Assembly: GCA_903859705.1 (NCBI GenBank)
Contig: CAIONQ010000090.1
Location: forward strand, 1 to 64,000
Direction: 5' to 3'
Length of the DNA: 64,000 nucleotides
Source: an uncultured Chthonomonas sp.
Lineage (GTDB): Bacteria; Armatimonadota; Chthonomonadetes; Chthonomonadales; Chthonomonadaceae
In this document: positions 17,163 to 26,841 of the stretch, piece by piece
Position numbering within the stretch: position 1 is the stretch's first letter
Layout: every line of letters starts with the position of its first letter
Notes under the pieces: model-generated
Told to the model about the DNA's origin: nothing
What the model saw: only the letters and a program-made list of their open reading frames with translations
The model's database searches: none
Translations under genes and position numbers: made by a program

Positions 17163-18325
17163 TACGCTTCGCCATCAAAAACCTCTGCCGTAGGCCTATA
17201 CGTACTGCCCTTACAGCAGGCGGCGTAGCGGCTGCTGTTTGTGTGCTTGCTTCTCTACTTGCATTTGGCGAAGGATATCGCAAGAGCCTCGATATAGAGC
17301 TCAAACGGATGGGCATACAGATGATGCTGGTGCCACCAGGGTGCCCCTACGATGCTGCTGCACGCGTGTTAAAGGGCAAGGCGCTGGATGTGTCCCTGCC
17401 CGAATCTGCACTGGCTGCAGTACGGCTGGATTCGGCCGTAGCGCAGGCAGCTCCCCTGCTAATGGCTGCCATCCCCCGCCCTTCTGAAGGCCGAACCGAT
17501 ATGTGGGTGGGAATAGACGAAACTCTACTGCCACTGAAACCCTGGTGGAAGTTTGCGGGCAAATCTGGATGGTTCACAAACCCTTCCAGCGTGATTATGG
17601 GGAACGAGGCTGCCGTTACAGAGATGCGACGTGCCGGCGACAGCCTGTATAGCCCGGAAACCAAACGCGAGTTTCACATTAGTGGAATTCTGGAGCGAAG
17701 TGGCACCAGTGATGACAGCATGTTCTTTGTGCCAATACAAACGGCTCAAGAGATGTTTCATCAGGAGGGCAGGATTACTGCCGTTGGCATCAGGCTGAAA
17801 GATCCCTCTCAGGCCGCCACTGCGGCGGTGAGGTTTCAGCAGATACCGGGCGCACAGGTAGTCACCATGGGCGAGATGATGGGCACCTTCACCACCCTTG
17901 TAGATTCCGTTCGAACGTTGATGGTTGGCATTGCGGGCCTGGCCCTGGTTGTAAGCGGCCTAACCGTGTTTAACACAATGCTGGCCATGGTAATGGAGCG
18001 CACGCGAGAACTGGGTGTAATGCGTGCTGCAGGGGCTGGCCGGGGACATCTGCTGAAATTACTATTTACGGAGAGCCTGTTGCTCACCGGGTTTGGCTCC
18101 GGGCTTGGACTGCTGATAGCTGTGCTGTTCTCCTCTACAGCAGAGCATTTTGCTCGGATGGCAGTGCCGCTTGCACCAGACGGCAGACTGATGGACCTTA
18201 GCCCGGCGATTGCTCTGCAATGCGCGGGAGCAGGAATTCTGGTTGGAGCGGTTGCCGGCATCTATCCCGCCTGTCGTGCCGCTGCTTTGCAACCAATAGC
18301 CGCGATGCGGGAGAGTGCGCAATGA
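17159..18325 (+). CDS. MacB/FtsX-type ABC transporter permease (first of pair)
   Basis: A 388-residue permease with one N-terminal membrane segment, a periplasmic domain of about 210 residues and three C-terminal segments. The FtsX core reads VFNTMLAMVMERTRELGVMRAAGAGRGHLLKLL. GIYPACRAAALQPIAAMRE at the end is typical of MacB/LolC permeases. The periplasmic domain carries PPGCPYDAAARVLKG near residue 60. It overlaps the next permease by ATGA. Such permeases do not usually move substrate through a channel but transmit force to periplasmic partners. Confidence 0.85.
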   Translation: MIRFAIKNLCRRPIRTALTAGGVAAAVCVLASLLAFGEGYRKSLDIELKRMGIQMMLVPPGCPYDAAARVLKGKALDVSLPESALAAVRLDSAVAQAAPLLMAAIPRPSEGRTDMWVGIDETLLPLKPWWKFAGKSGWFTNPSSVIMGNEAAVTEMRRAGDSLYSPETKREFHISGILERSGTSDDSMFFVPIQTAQEMFHQEGRITAVGIRLKDPSQAATAAVRFQQIPGAQVVTMGEMMGTFTTLVDSVRTLMVGIAGLALVVSGLTVFNTMLAMVMERTRELGVMRAAGAGRGHLLKLLFTESLLLTGFGSGLGLLIAVLFSSTAEHFARMAVPLAPDGRLMDLSPAIALQCAGAGILVGAVAGIYPACRAAALQPIAAMRESAQ

Positions 18326-19521
18326 ACCGACTTATGCTGGTGTTCAATAGCCTGCTGAGAAGGCGTATGCGCTCTTCTGTTACGGTGCTTGGTGTGGCTA
18401 TAGGCTCTGCCGCGCTCTTTAGTATGCTTTCGTTTGAAAAGGGTTACCAGGACGGCATCCGAGCTGAACTGGATCATCTGGGAGCCCATGTGCTGGTGGC
18501 TCCAAAGGGATGCCCCTATGATGCGGCATCCATGGCGCTACATGGAGCAAGCTGGCCCTGCTATCTGAAAGAGGAGTATCTACAGCGCGTTCGCAGCACC
18601 GGAGGTGTGGCAACGGTTGCACCGCTGCTTATGAACGCGGTGTACAGCACCCAATCCTCTACGCCAACCGTTTATGTTGGTGCAGACAGCCAGATACTTG
18701 ATCTAAAGCGTGATTGGCGAATAGATGGAGAGTTCCCTCAGGATAGTGGCTCATGCCTGCTTGGCTCCAGCGTGGCGCATAGCCTTAATGCCACGGTTGG
18801 TTCCAGTGTGCAACTTCCTGGCATTGGCTTGGATGACGCTACTAAGCCGCCGATGGTCCATGTTTCCGGCATTATTCGCTCTACAGGGCAATCAGATGAT
18901 ACGTTTGTGTATCTTCCTCTGGATAGAGCTCAGGCCCTTTTTAAACGGCCGCATCAGTTAACACATATGCTGGTGCGCCTTAAAGACCCCAATATGCTGG
19001 AACGCGTAGTTTCCGATTTGCGTGGATGCGACGCTGGAATGGATATGAACGTGGTGCCCGTGGCCCATGTGTTTCGCTCCATACAAAACTTGGTTAACAC
19101 AACAAGAATGCTCCTTGCCTGTGTTGCGTTTGCGGGCCTATTTGCCGCATGTGCGGGCGTAAGCAATGCCATTATGATGTCGGTAACAGAACGTACACGG
19201 GAGATAGGCGTGATGCGTGCGGCAGGTGCCTCACGTGGAGATGTGTTTGGGTTAGTGCTGGCAGAAACAGGCATCACAACAACTGTAGGCGCTGTTATAG
19301 GCATGCTGCTGGCAATGGCATCCGGCCCCGCAGTTGAGGCGTGGATACGTTCTCGATTACCCTTTTCGCCGAATGGTGCACTTATCAAGCCTGATCCTGG
19401 GTTGATGGGCCTATGTGTGCTCGTGTCTGTTCTAACGGGCCTTGTTTCTGGCATGGCACCAGCTATTCGGGCATCCAGAATATCCCCGGTGCAAGCAATG
19501 CGTGATAGTGAGGTTATGTAG
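18322..19521 (+). CDS. MacB/FtsX-type ABC transporter permease (second of pair)
   Basis: A 399-residue paralogue of the preceding permease, same topology. The core is NAIMMSVTERTREIGVMRAAGASRGDVFGLV, and the protein ends with RASRISPVQAMRDSEVM. The periplasmic domain shows APKGCPYDAASMALHG at the equivalent place, so the GCPYDAA motif is conserved between the two. The start is ATG 18322, overlapping the first permease's TGA. Together the two probably form a heterodimer served by the ATPase encoded next. Confidence 0.85.
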   Translation: MNRLMLVFNSLLRRRMRSSVTVLGVAIGSAALFSMLSFEKGYQDGIRAELDHLGAHVLVAPKGCPYDAASMALHGASWPCYLKEEYLQRVRSTGGVATVAPLLMNAVYSTQSSTPTVYVGADSQILDLKRDWRIDGEFPQDSGSCLLGSSVAHSLNATVGSSVQLPGIGLDDATKPPMVHVSGIIRSTGQSDDTFVYLPLDRAQALFKRPHQLTHMLVRLKDPNMLERVVSDLRGCDAGMDMNVVPVAHVFRSIQNLVNTTRMLLACVAFAGLFAACAGVSNAIMMSVTERTREIGVMRAAGASRGDVFGLVLAETGITTTVGAVIGMLLAMASGPAVEAWIRSRLPFSPNGALIKPDPGLMGLCVLVSVLTGLVSGMAPAIRASRISPVQAMRDSEVM

Positions 19522-19525
19522 CACG

Positions 19526-20215
19526 GTGGCAACCACAACAGAAAAACCGATTATAGAGGCACAGAACCTGAGCCGAGAGTATGCCCGTGGGCCCGAACAT
19601 GTGAATGCACTTAGCAATGTTAGCTTTCATGTAATGCCAGGTGAGATGACCGCCATAGTTGGGCCAAGCGGAGCCGGAAAATCCACGCTATTACACCTGA
19701 TAGGGTGTATGGATTTACCAACATCAGGCTCGCTACATATCGATGGTGTGGATACTGCTGGCCTGAAAGACAGGCAACTTACGCGTTTACGGCGCGATTC
19801 GGTTGGTTTTGTATTTCAGCAATTTGGCCTCATTCCTACGTTAAACGTGCTGGAAAATGTGCTTATGCCAACCCTGTTTAGCGGCCGGCAAGAAGCGGCT
19901 CGTGCTCTACAGCTACTGGAACAGGTGGGCTTGGCACACAGGGCAAAACACCGCCCACATGAGCTCTCGGGAGGCGAAATGCAGCGAACCGCGATTGCCC
20001 GAGCGCTTATCAACTCTCCGCGCATACTGCTTGCGGATGAACCAACGGGAAATCTGGACTCCGCCAGTGGTGCAGAGGTCCTACAACTCTTCAAATCCCT
20101 GAATTCCAAGGGACTGACCGTGGTGCTTGTAACGCACAACGAATCTGCAGCTGCAACGGCGAGCCGCAGGATGACAATCGCAGATGGCCAACTCGTGGCC
20201 GATATACGGCAGTGA
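19526..20215 (+). CDS. ABC transporter ATPase, LolD/MacB type
   Basis: A 229-residue ATPase with Walker A GPSGAGKST near residue 43, Q-loop VFQQFGLIPTLNVLENV, signature LSGGEMQRTAIARAL, Walker B ILLADEPTGNLD and the H-loop VLVTHN. The sequence class (LIPTLNVLENVLMP) is the LolD/FtsE/MacB group that works with FtsX-type permeases, consistent with the two encoded upstream. GTG 19526 lies 4 bases after the permease stop; GAGG is 12 bases upstream. Confidence 0.9.
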   Translation: MATTTEKPIIEAQNLSREYARGPEHVNALSNVSFHVMPGEMTAIVGPSGAGKSTLLHLIGCMDLPTSGSLHIDGVDTAGLKDRQLTRLRRDSVGFVFQQFGLIPTLNVLENVLMPTLFSGRQEAARALQLLEQVGLAHRAKHRPHELSGGEMQRTAIARALINSPRILLADEPTGNLDSASGAEVLQLFKSLNSKGLTVVLVTHNESAAATASRRMTIADGQLVADIRQ

Positions 20216-20284
20216 AATAATCAACATCAACAGGCTGAATACCGTCTCGGATTCGGCAGTATTCACCAGGAGGGTCGATCTCAT

Positions 20285-21040
20285 ATGCATTCATCACAGA
20301 AGATCAAAAACGGGTTCACACTAATCGAGCTGCTTGTAGTTATCGCAATTATAGCAATATTGGCTGCTATCCTTTTCCCGGTGTTCGCTCAGGCCCGTGA
20401 AAAGGCTCGCCAGACCACCTGTACATCCAACGTGAAAGAGCTTGGCATCGCGTGGATGATGTACGTACAGGATTACGACGAAACGTATCCGCCAACAAAC
20501 TCCACGCAGAACCCTGCATCTGGCTGGGTAAACTCTACAACCTACACAACAAAGTACCCTTGCAAGCCCTGCCGGCCGCACCTTGCCTCAGATCAATCCG
20601 TAACGTATGATCCAACCATCTATGCAATTCCATATATTAAGAACTACGATATTTTTAAGTGCCCCAGCGATACTGGCATAGGCACCTTTACCGTAAATGG
20701 CGTAACGTACACCGATCCCAGTGGTGGCCTACCGCTATGGAAAGTAGAGCACACTAGCTACTGCCTGAACACCGTGATGACGCGCGTAGGCAGCCTGGCG
20801 GGAATTATTCTGCCAGCTGAAACCTACATGGGTGCTGAGGTAATGTCCTTCCACATGGGTAAGGGTACTGCACAGCAGGCTTGGGCAACTGCAACACCCG
20901 GGCAGAGCAACATTGGCCCACGGCGTGTAGCATACTTCTGCGATGGCCACGCAAAGATCACCTCAGATGGTTTCATTGCATCACAGTGCAGCCCTCAGCC
21001 ATCATTGCCAACCGATAGCGGATTGATGCCCGTTCAGTAG
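20285..21040 (+). CDS. Type II/IV pseudopilin-like protein (prepilin N-terminus)
   Basis: A 251-residue protein with a class III signal peptide: [24 protein letters not shown], cleaved after Gly by a prepilin peptidase, with Glu at mature position 5. The following [20 protein letters not shown] is very characteristic of the expanded pseudopilin families of Armatimonadota. The globular domain has paired cysteines (CKPC) and ends with [19 protein letters not shown]. The Shine-Dalgarno is AGGAGGG, 10 bases upstream. It is likely a surface or secretion pseudopilin; such paralogues are typically scattered as single genes, as here. Confidence 0.88.
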   Translation: MHSSQKIKNGFTLIELLVVIAIIAILAAILFPVFAQAREKARQTTCTSNVKELGIAWMMYVQDYDETYPPTNSTQNPASGWVNSTTYTTKYPCKPCRPHLASDQSVTYDPTIYAIPYIKNYDIFKCPSDTGIGTFTVNGVTYTDPSGGLPLWKVEHTSYCLNTVMTRVGSLAGIILPAETYMGAEVMSFHMGKGTAQQAWATATPGQSNIGPRRVAYFCDGHAKITSDGFIASQCSPQPSLPTDSGLMPVQ

Positions 21041-21067
21041 CCTCTAACGGTTGCGTTAACACCATTC

Positions 21068-21115
21068 AACCCGCTCTTATCCGCGCTCCAAGCCGGACAA
21101 GAGCGGGTTGTTTTG
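21068..21115 (+). terminator. Intrinsic terminator after the pseudopilin gene
   Basis: AACCCGCTCTT (21068-21078) pairs exactly with AAGAGCGGGTT (21099-21109), followed by GTTTTG. Confidence 0.85.
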
Positions 21116-21138
21116 CGTTTGTGCAGTGCAGCAGGGTG

Positions 21139-21144
21139 TATAAT
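21139..21144 (+). promoter_or_regulatory. Probable -10 element for hslU
   Basis: A perfect TATAAT lies 64 bases before the hslU ATG, directly after the preceding terminator. The -35 region has no good hexamer at 16-18 bases. Confidence 0.45.
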
Positions 21145-21207
21145 GAACCAGCGCATAACGACCCTTCACCTGCCTCCTATTTACACCAAATCTGTTAAGA
21201 GCGGACC

Positions 21208-22710
21208 ATGCCTGAAATTAGCGAAGAGTTAACTCCACGTCAGATAGTTGAAGAGCTCGACAAGTACATTGTTGGGCAGAAAAACGCCAAACGCGCCGTT
21301 GCCGTAGCGTTGCGGAATCGCTATCGGCGTAGGCTGTTGCCGGATGATTTGCGAGAGGAAGTAATTCCCAAAAACATCTTAATGATTGGCCCCACTGGCG
21401 TAGGTAAGACAGAAATTGCGCGTCGGCTTGCCAGTCTGGCACATGCTCCCTTTGTGAAGGTGGAAGCTACCAAGTTTACCGAGGTTGGATATGTTGGGCG
21501 CGATGTGGATTCCATGGTGCGCGATCTGATTCAGGCAGCAATCCGCATGGTTGAGAAAGAGAAGATTGAAGAGGTTAAAGAAGAGGCCGCTAAGCGGGCA
21601 ATAGATAGAATTGTAGATATTTTGCAGCCTCTAAAAACAGGCGATAAAGAGCGTAAGCGAGATGCCTCGGAGCAGAGCGATTTTTCAGCCACCATCCGGC
21701 AGATGATGGGCCCCCTGTTTGGAGATAGCACACGCGTAGAGCAAGTTAAGCCAGAACCAACACCAACACCGGAAGCTGCTGAAACAGCATCTGAGGAAGA
21801 ACGCAAGGATAATGCTCGGCGAGAACGTATTAGGAGCCGCCTGCGAGATCAGGTAGTGGCAGGTGTTAAGGATGCCGATAAGATAGATATCAGCGTGGAA
21901 GAATCTCAAAGCATGATGTTTATGCCAAGCATGCCTGGGGGCCAGGAAGACGGCGGCATGGATATGCAGAACATGCTGGGTGGGATGTTGCCCCGTAGAA
22001 CCAGGCAGCGCCACGTTACCATTGCCGAAGCCAAAAAGATTTTTGAACAGGAAGAGGCAGAACACCTGATTGACCGGGACAGCGTTACCCGTGAAGCGAT
22101 ATCGAGGGCGGAACAGAACGGCATCATCTTCATCGATGAGATAGATAAGATTGCGGGAGCCGGGCGGAGCGGTGGATCGGGCGGGCCAGATGTATCCCGC
22201 GAAGGTGTGCAGCGAGATATACTGCCGATTATTGAAGGTACTACGGTCAACACAAAGAGTGGCCCGGTAAAAACCGATCACATCCTATTTATTGCTGCCG
22301 GTGCATTTCATGTATCGCGACCTTCAGACTTAATCCCGGAGCTGCAAGGCCGGCTGCCGATACGTGTAGAGTTAGAGAACCTTACGGAAGCAGACTTCCG
22401 ACGCATACTTACCGAGCCCCGCAATGCCCTTACACGCCAGTATGTTAGCCTACTGGAAACGGAAGGCGTGAGCATAGTATTTGAAGACGATGCCATTGGG
22501 GAGCTTGCACGCATTGCTGCGGAGGTGAACCGAAAGAGCGAGAACATTGGCGCACGCCGCCTGCATACCATTCTTGAGCGATTGCTGGAAGAGGTGTCTT
22601 TTGAAGCTCCTGAAATGAACGGCGTTCATATCACCATCAACGCGGGATTTGTTAAGTCCAAGTTGGATGGCATTGTGCAGGATGAAGATCTATCCAGATA
22701 CATTTTGTAG
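21208..22710 (+). CDS. hslU: HslU (ClpY) protease ATPase subunit
   Basis: A 500-residue AAA+ unfoldase that normally feeds substrates to the HslV peptidase. [17 protein letters not shown] starts it. Walker [10 protein letters not shown] is near residue 57, [21 protein letters not shown] follows, Walker B is [11 protein letters not shown] near 310 and sensor-2 is [21 protein letters not shown]. The C-terminus LSRYIL is the tail that inserts into HslV. The intermediate domain (about 115-260) contains a long charged, proline-rich insert, explaining the slightly long size. hslV is not adjacent on either side. Confidence 0.95.
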   Translation: MPEISEELTPRQIVEELDKYIVGQKNAKRAVAVALRNRYRRRLLPDDLREEVIPKNILMIGPTGVGKTEIARRLASLAHAPFVKVEATKFTEVGYVGRDVDSMVRDLIQAAIRMVEKEKIEEVKEEAAKRAIDRIVDILQPLKTGDKERKRDASEQSDFSATIRQMMGPLFGDSTRVEQVKPEPTPTPEAAETASEEERKDNARRERIRSRLRDQVVAGVKDADKIDISVEESQSMMFMPSMPGGQEDGGMDMQNMLGGMLPRRTRQRHVTIAEAKKIFEQEEAEHLIDRDSVTREAISRAEQNGIIFIDEIDKIAGAGRSGGSGGPDVSREGVQRDILPIIEGTTVNTKSGPVKTDHILFIAAGAFHVSRPSDLIPELQGRLPIRVELENLTEADFRRILTEPRNALTRQYVSLLETEGVSIVFEDDAIGELARIAAEVNRKSENIGARRLHTILERLLEEVSFEAPEMNGVHITINAGFVKSKLDGIVQDEDLSRYIL

Positions 22711-22732
22711 GCGTTTTATGAGTGCAAACAGA

Positions 22733-22782
22733 ACAGGGCCACGATCCCATTATTGTGTGATCGTGGCCCTGTTTGCATTGTT
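22733..22782. terminator. Bidirectional terminator between hslU and the isomerase gene
   Basis: ACAGGGCCACGATC (22733-22746) pairs perfectly with GATCGTGGCCCTGT (22759-22772), a 14-bp stem. T-rich flanks lie on both sides (TTGCATTGTTT on plus; TCTGTTTGC on minus), as expected between converging genes. Confidence 0.9.
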
Positions 22783-22791
22783 TGGCAGAAA

Positions 22792-23787
22792 CTACTTCTT
22801 GCTGGTTAGCGCATCGTAGCCCGGCACGTTAACCTGCACGGTTGAAGACTTTCGGAATTCCGCAATCTTCTTATCTGCAACCTCAAGCCCGCCGGCCTTC
22901 TTCAAAGCAGCAAGCCGCTCTACCTGGCCACGTACATCGGCCAGGGTCCGGGTTACGGCATCCTGCTTTACAGTTAGCTTAACAATCCAGTAAACCAACA
23001 CCTTAGCTCCACCATTGCCAGGATCGAACATAACACCGATGGGATCGGTGAATTCGCCCAGCTTTAACGCGGCAACCTTGGATTTGATTTCCTGGGGTAG
23101 GTTCTTATCGGTGGCATCAAAAACGCCAATTTGGCCGCCATTATCCCGGGTTCGCGGATCTTCGGAATACGTTTTAGCTGTGGCTTCAAACGTTTTGCCG
23201 GCTTTTAGCTCGCCCTGAACCTTGATGGCGGTATCGATATTGGTGGTTCTGATTGCCGAAAGGCCCCAGCGCTCTGGCGATTTGTAATGTTCGACGTTAT
23301 CGTTGTAGAACTTCTCGATCTCCTCCGGAGTTGCCGGCTGTTTGCCGGTAGCCAGATTGAAACGAGAGATCTGCACCTTAACATCGTAAAACAGGTCCTC
23401 TTTGTTGATTGTATGCTCATTAAGGGCAGCAATCACGCCTTCCTGTTTCATCACGATTGCCAGCTCCGAATTAACTTCGGCATCCGTAGGCATAACGCTG
23501 TTTTTCTGGGCCAGCTGAATAATCAGCCGTTCATTAATCAGCGAATTTAGCACGATGTAGCCGGCGCTTTCGGTGCGCATAGCAGGCGGCGTTGTTGGCA
23601 CCAGAAAATCGGATCCCTTAACTCGCTGTAAGCGAGTGTAGAACTCTTTTTCGGTGATTCCCTCATTGTTTATGGTGGCTACAACCTTCTCCTGGGCGTA
23701 ACCCTGGGTTTCTGAAAAGATCCCCAGGGCAACAATAACCAGAGTAGAGAGCAACCCAGCGTGCTTGAGCGCCGCCTGTATCAGCAT
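22792..23787 (-). CDS. Secreted peptidyl-prolyl isomerase (PpiC/SurA type)
   Basis: A 331-residue protein with a signal peptide (LLSTLVIVALGIFSETQGYAQ). A SurA-like N-domain (VVATINNEGITEKEFYTRLQ) and a parvulin domain around residues 175-270 follow. The parvulin domain is recognisable from LSAIRTTNIDTA, EDPRTRDNGGQIGVFD and LKLGEFTDPI. It probably acts as an extracytoplasmic folding chaperone. It is 24 bases upstream of the ppdK stop when read on the minus strand order ppdK then this gene, so they may share a transcript. Confidence 0.85.
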   Translation of the reverse strand: MLIQAALKHAGLLSTLVIVALGIFSETQGYAQEKVVATINNEGITEKEFYTRLQRVKGSDFLVPTTPPAMRTESAGYIVLNSLINERLIIQLAQKNSVMPTDAEVNSELAIVMKQEGVIAALNEHTINKEDLFYDVKVQISRFNLATGKQPATPEEIEKFYNDNVEHYKSPERWGLSAIRTTNIDTAIKVQGELKAGKTFEATAKTYSEDPRTRDNGGQIGVFDATDKNLPQEIKSKVAALKLGEFTDPIGVMFDPGNGGAKVLVYWIVKLTVKQDAVTRTLADVRGQVERLAALKKAGGLEVADKKIAEFRKSSTVQVNVPGYDALTSKK

Positions 23788-23811
23788 TCTCTGTCTCCTG
23801 TGCGCGCGAAC

Positions 23812-26481
23812 TTACTTATCGCGCTCTTTGCCATCACCGATGGCTGCCTGCGCTGCTGCGAGGCGTGCAATCGGAACGCGGAATGGAGAGCAAGAAACGT
23901 AGTTCAGACCAATGCGATGGCAGAACTTAACGCTCTCTGGCTCGCCGCCATGCTCGCCGCAGATACCAAGTTTGATATCTGGTCGAACCGTTTTCGCACT
24001 TGCAACAGCCATCTTCATCAGCTGGCCAACGCCCTCCTGATCGATGGTATCAAATGGATCGTGTACAAGGATCTTCTTTTCGATGTACGGCAAGAGGAAC
24101 TTGGCAGAGTCATCTCGGGAGTAACCGAAGGTCATCTGCGTCAGGTCGTTGGTGCCGAAGCTGAAGAACTGCGCCAGTTCTGCAAGCTGATCCGCAATCA
24201 AAGTTGCGCGCGGGATCTCGATCATGGTACCGAACATGTAGGGCAGTTCGATTCCGGAATTCTCGATTACGCCACGGGCAACCGCTTCCAGCTGGGTCTG
24301 AACCGATTTCAGCTCATTTACATGGCCAACAAGCGGGATCATGATCTCTGGAAGCACTTCGATACCGGTTTTCTTAACTGCAACCGCTGCTTGCAGTATC
24401 GCCTTCACCTGCATCTCAACGATGCCGGGGAATACAATTGAAAGGCGACAGCCGCGGAGGCCCATCATCGGGTTGGATTCGCGCATGCCTTCAACCGCGT
24501 GAAGCAGGGCGGTTTTCTTCGCCAGCTCTTCCGGGTCGTTGCCCTTTTCACGGAGAAGTGCTACTTCCACGTTCAGGGTATCGAAGTTCGGCAGGAACTC
24601 GTGCAGCGGCGGATCGATGAGGCGAATGGTAACGGGCTTACCATCCATCACCGCAAAGATCTCTTCGAAGTCCTTCTGCTGAATAGGCAGGAGGCGGTTG
24701 AGAGCATCCTGGCGGATCGCTTCATCGGTAGCAAGGATCATTTCCTGAACGATGGGTAGGCGGTCCTGCTCGAAGAACATGTGTTCTGTTCGGCACAGGC
24801 CAATGCCTTCGGCGCCCAGTTCGATGGCCTGCTTGGCATCGCGCGGGTTGTCTGCGTTGGTGCGAACTTTAAGGGTTCGGAAGCCATCTGCCCAGGTCAT
24901 CAGCTCGCCAAATGCGCCAGATACTTCCGGAGCAATAAGCTTGAGCGCACCCAGGTAAACATTACCGGTGGAACCATCCATGGTAATGATATCGCCTTCG
25001 TTAACCGTAACTCCGCCAGCAGAAGCGGTTTTCGCTTCTGTGTTCACCTTAAGTGCTTCTGCACCGGCTACGCAGGGGATACCGAAGCCACGTGCAACAA
25101 CTGCTGCGTGGCTGGTCTTACCACCGCGAGCGGTGAGTACACCCTGTGCGGCAAGCATTCCGTGAACATCGTCCGGGTTGGTTTCGTCGCGAACCAGGAG
25201 AACCTTTTCGCCGGCTCCGCCGTGTACACCGCGCTCGGCAGCGGTATCGGCATCGAATACAACCTTGCCAACTGCGGCGCCAGGAGAGGCCGCCAGGCCC
25301 GAAACAAGCAGGGTTGCGCTTGCGAGGGCTGCCGGGTCGATGCGTGGGTGAAGCAGCTGATCTACATGAAAGCCAGTTACGCGGTTAACAGCTTCAGCAG
25401 TAGTGATAAGGCCCTCGTGCACCATATCTACTGCAATGTTAACAGCGGCCGGGCCAGTTCGCTTACCAACGCGGCACTGAAGCATAAATAGCTTGCCGTG
25501 CTCGATGGTGAACTCGAGGTCCTGCATGTCCTTGTAGTGATGCTCAAGTGTGTTGGACATCGCGATGAACTGGTCGTAAACTTCTTCGTTCTGCTTCTGC
25601 AGTTCGGAGATCGGAACAGGGGTGCGCACGCCGGCAACAACATCCTCGCCTTGCGCGTTCATCAGGTATTCGCCGAACATCGCCCGCTCACCCGTGGATG
25701 GGTCTCGGGTAAAGGCCACGCCGGTACCACAATCGTCACCAGCATTGCCGTAGACCATGCTCTGAATATTAACGGCAGTGCCGATGTTATCCGGGATCTT
25801 CTCGGTGCGGCGGTATACAATGGCGCGATCAGTGTTCCAGCTCTTAAACACGGCCTCAATGGCCAGCGCAAGCTGCTCGTATGGATCGGTTGGGAAGTCT
25901 CGGCCAGCATTCTCATGCACGTGTGCCAGGAACTTCTCGCAGATGATCTTAAGATCGTCGGCTGTCAGATCCAGATCGTTGCTTACGCCCTTGGCGTCCT
26001 TGTACTCCTGGAAAATATGGTTGTCAAAATCATGCTTGGAAAGGCCGAAGGCCACATCCGAGAACATCATGATGAAGCGGCGGTACGCATCGTACACAAA
26101 ACGCGGATTGTCGGTTTCAGCGATGAGGCCAGCAACTGTAGATGCGTTAAGGCCAAGGTTAAGAACCGTATCCATCATACCGGGCATGGAGAACTTGGCA
26201 CCGGATCGAACAGAGACGAGCAACGGCTTGCTGGCGCCACCGAACTGGCGGTCCATCGTCTTCTCAACGGCCTCCACCGCGGTTCTCACCTCATCCATGA
26301 GGCCTGCAGGCAGCGTTTTGCCGCTGGCATAGTACTCGTTGCAGGTATCGGTGGTGATGGTGAACCCGGGAGGCACCGGAAGCCCGATATTGGTCATTTC
26401 GGCTAGGTTGGCGCCCTTGCCACCGAGGAGGTCGCGCATCTTAGCGTTACCCTCTTCAAACAGGTAGACCCGCTTGGTCAT
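23812..26481 (-). CDS. ppdK: Pyruvate, phosphate dikinase
   Basis: An 889-residue enzyme converting pyruvate, ATP and Pi to PEP, AMP and PPi. The N-terminal ATP-grasp domain starts YLFEEGNAKMRDLLGGKGANLAEM. The phosphohistidine domain has GGKTSHAAVVARGFGIPCV near residue 450, and the PEP/pyruvate barrel has GIGLCRTEHMF, FGTNDLTQMTFGYSRDD and GICGEHGGEP. I start at ATG 26481 (MTKRVYLFEEG), the usual family start. AAGGAG stands 12 bases upstream, and an upstream in-frame extension is not conserved. It works in gluconeogenic or reversible glycolysis. Confidence 0.96.
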   Translation of the reverse strand: MTKRVYLFEEGNAKMRDLLGGKGANLAEMTNIGLPVPPGFTITTDTCNEYYASGKTLPAGLMDEVRTAVEAVEKTMDRQFGGASKPLLVSVRSGAKFSMPGMMDTVLNLGLNASTVAGLIAETDNPRFVYDAYRRFIMMFSDVAFGLSKHDFDNHIFQEYKDAKGVSNDLDLTADDLKIICEKFLAHVHENAGRDFPTDPYEQLALAIEAVFKSWNTDRAIVYRRTEKIPDNIGTAVNIQSMVYGNAGDDCGTGVAFTRDPSTGERAMFGEYLMNAQGEDVVAGVRTPVPISELQKQNEEVYDQFIAMSNTLEHHYKDMQDLEFTIEHGKLFMLQCRVGKRTGPAAVNIAVDMVHEGLITTAEAVNRVTGFHVDQLLHPRIDPAALASATLLVSGLAASPGAAVGKVVFDADTAAERGVHGGAGEKVLLVRDETNPDDVHGMLAAQGVLTARGGKTSHAAVVARGFGIPCVAGAEALKVNTEAKTASAGGVTVNEGDIITMDGSTGNVYLGALKLIAPEVSGAFGELMTWADGFRTLKVRTNADNPRDAKQAIELGAEGIGLCRTEHMFFEQDRLPIVQEMILATDEAIRQDALNRLLPIQQKDFEEIFAVMDGKPVTIRLIDPPLHEFLPNFDTLNVEVALLREKGNDPEELAKKTALLHAVEGMRESNPMMGLRGCRLSIVFPGIVEMQVKAILQAAVAVKKTGIEVLPEIMIPLVGHVNELKSVQTQLEAVARGVIENSGIELPYMFGTMIEIPRATLIADQLAELAQFFSFGTNDLTQMTFGYSRDDSAKFLLPYIEKKILVHDPFDTIDQEGVGQLMKMAVASAKTVRPDIKLGICGEHGGEPESVKFCHRIGLNYVSCSPFRVPIARLAAAQAAIGDGKERDK

Positions 26482-26841
26482 CTCTGGGAAATCTCCTTCT
26501 CTCAGTCTCTCTGGTATCTGCTCGTTCTCGTGTATTTGCACCCCGGCTGAATGCAGCAAGGATGGCATGATAAAGCTGGGTAACGCCGTAAATATCGGCG
26601 CCGGATCAGTTTTTTCACAAATGTAACTTTTTGGCTGATGAACCGCGTCATTGTACCCGATGGAGCGTTACACGGTAAAGGCTGGATGGTTGGACTCGCC
26701 ACAGGCAACTGTTTTGCAAATTATTTGCTAACATGCCCATGGTAATGCCACCACGCTGTCATACCTCAACCGCTAAACTGGCATCCATCAGCCACACAAC
26801 ACAGTAAACGGCAACGTTGTGGCTAAAGAAAGGTAGCATCG
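26482..26841. other. Divergent intergenic region, ppdK / DUF2325-like gene
   Basis: This 360-base AT-richer gap must hold the promoters for both divergent genes. I see no consensus pair for either; on the minus strand a weak TTGTGA / GATATT combination with 18-base spacing lies around 26600. No RNA motif or repeat is apparent. Confidence 0.4.

Noticed and set aside
25498-26406. Plus-strand open frame of 302 codons opposite ppdK
   Set aside because: Antisense shadow; ppdK is well supported along its whole length.
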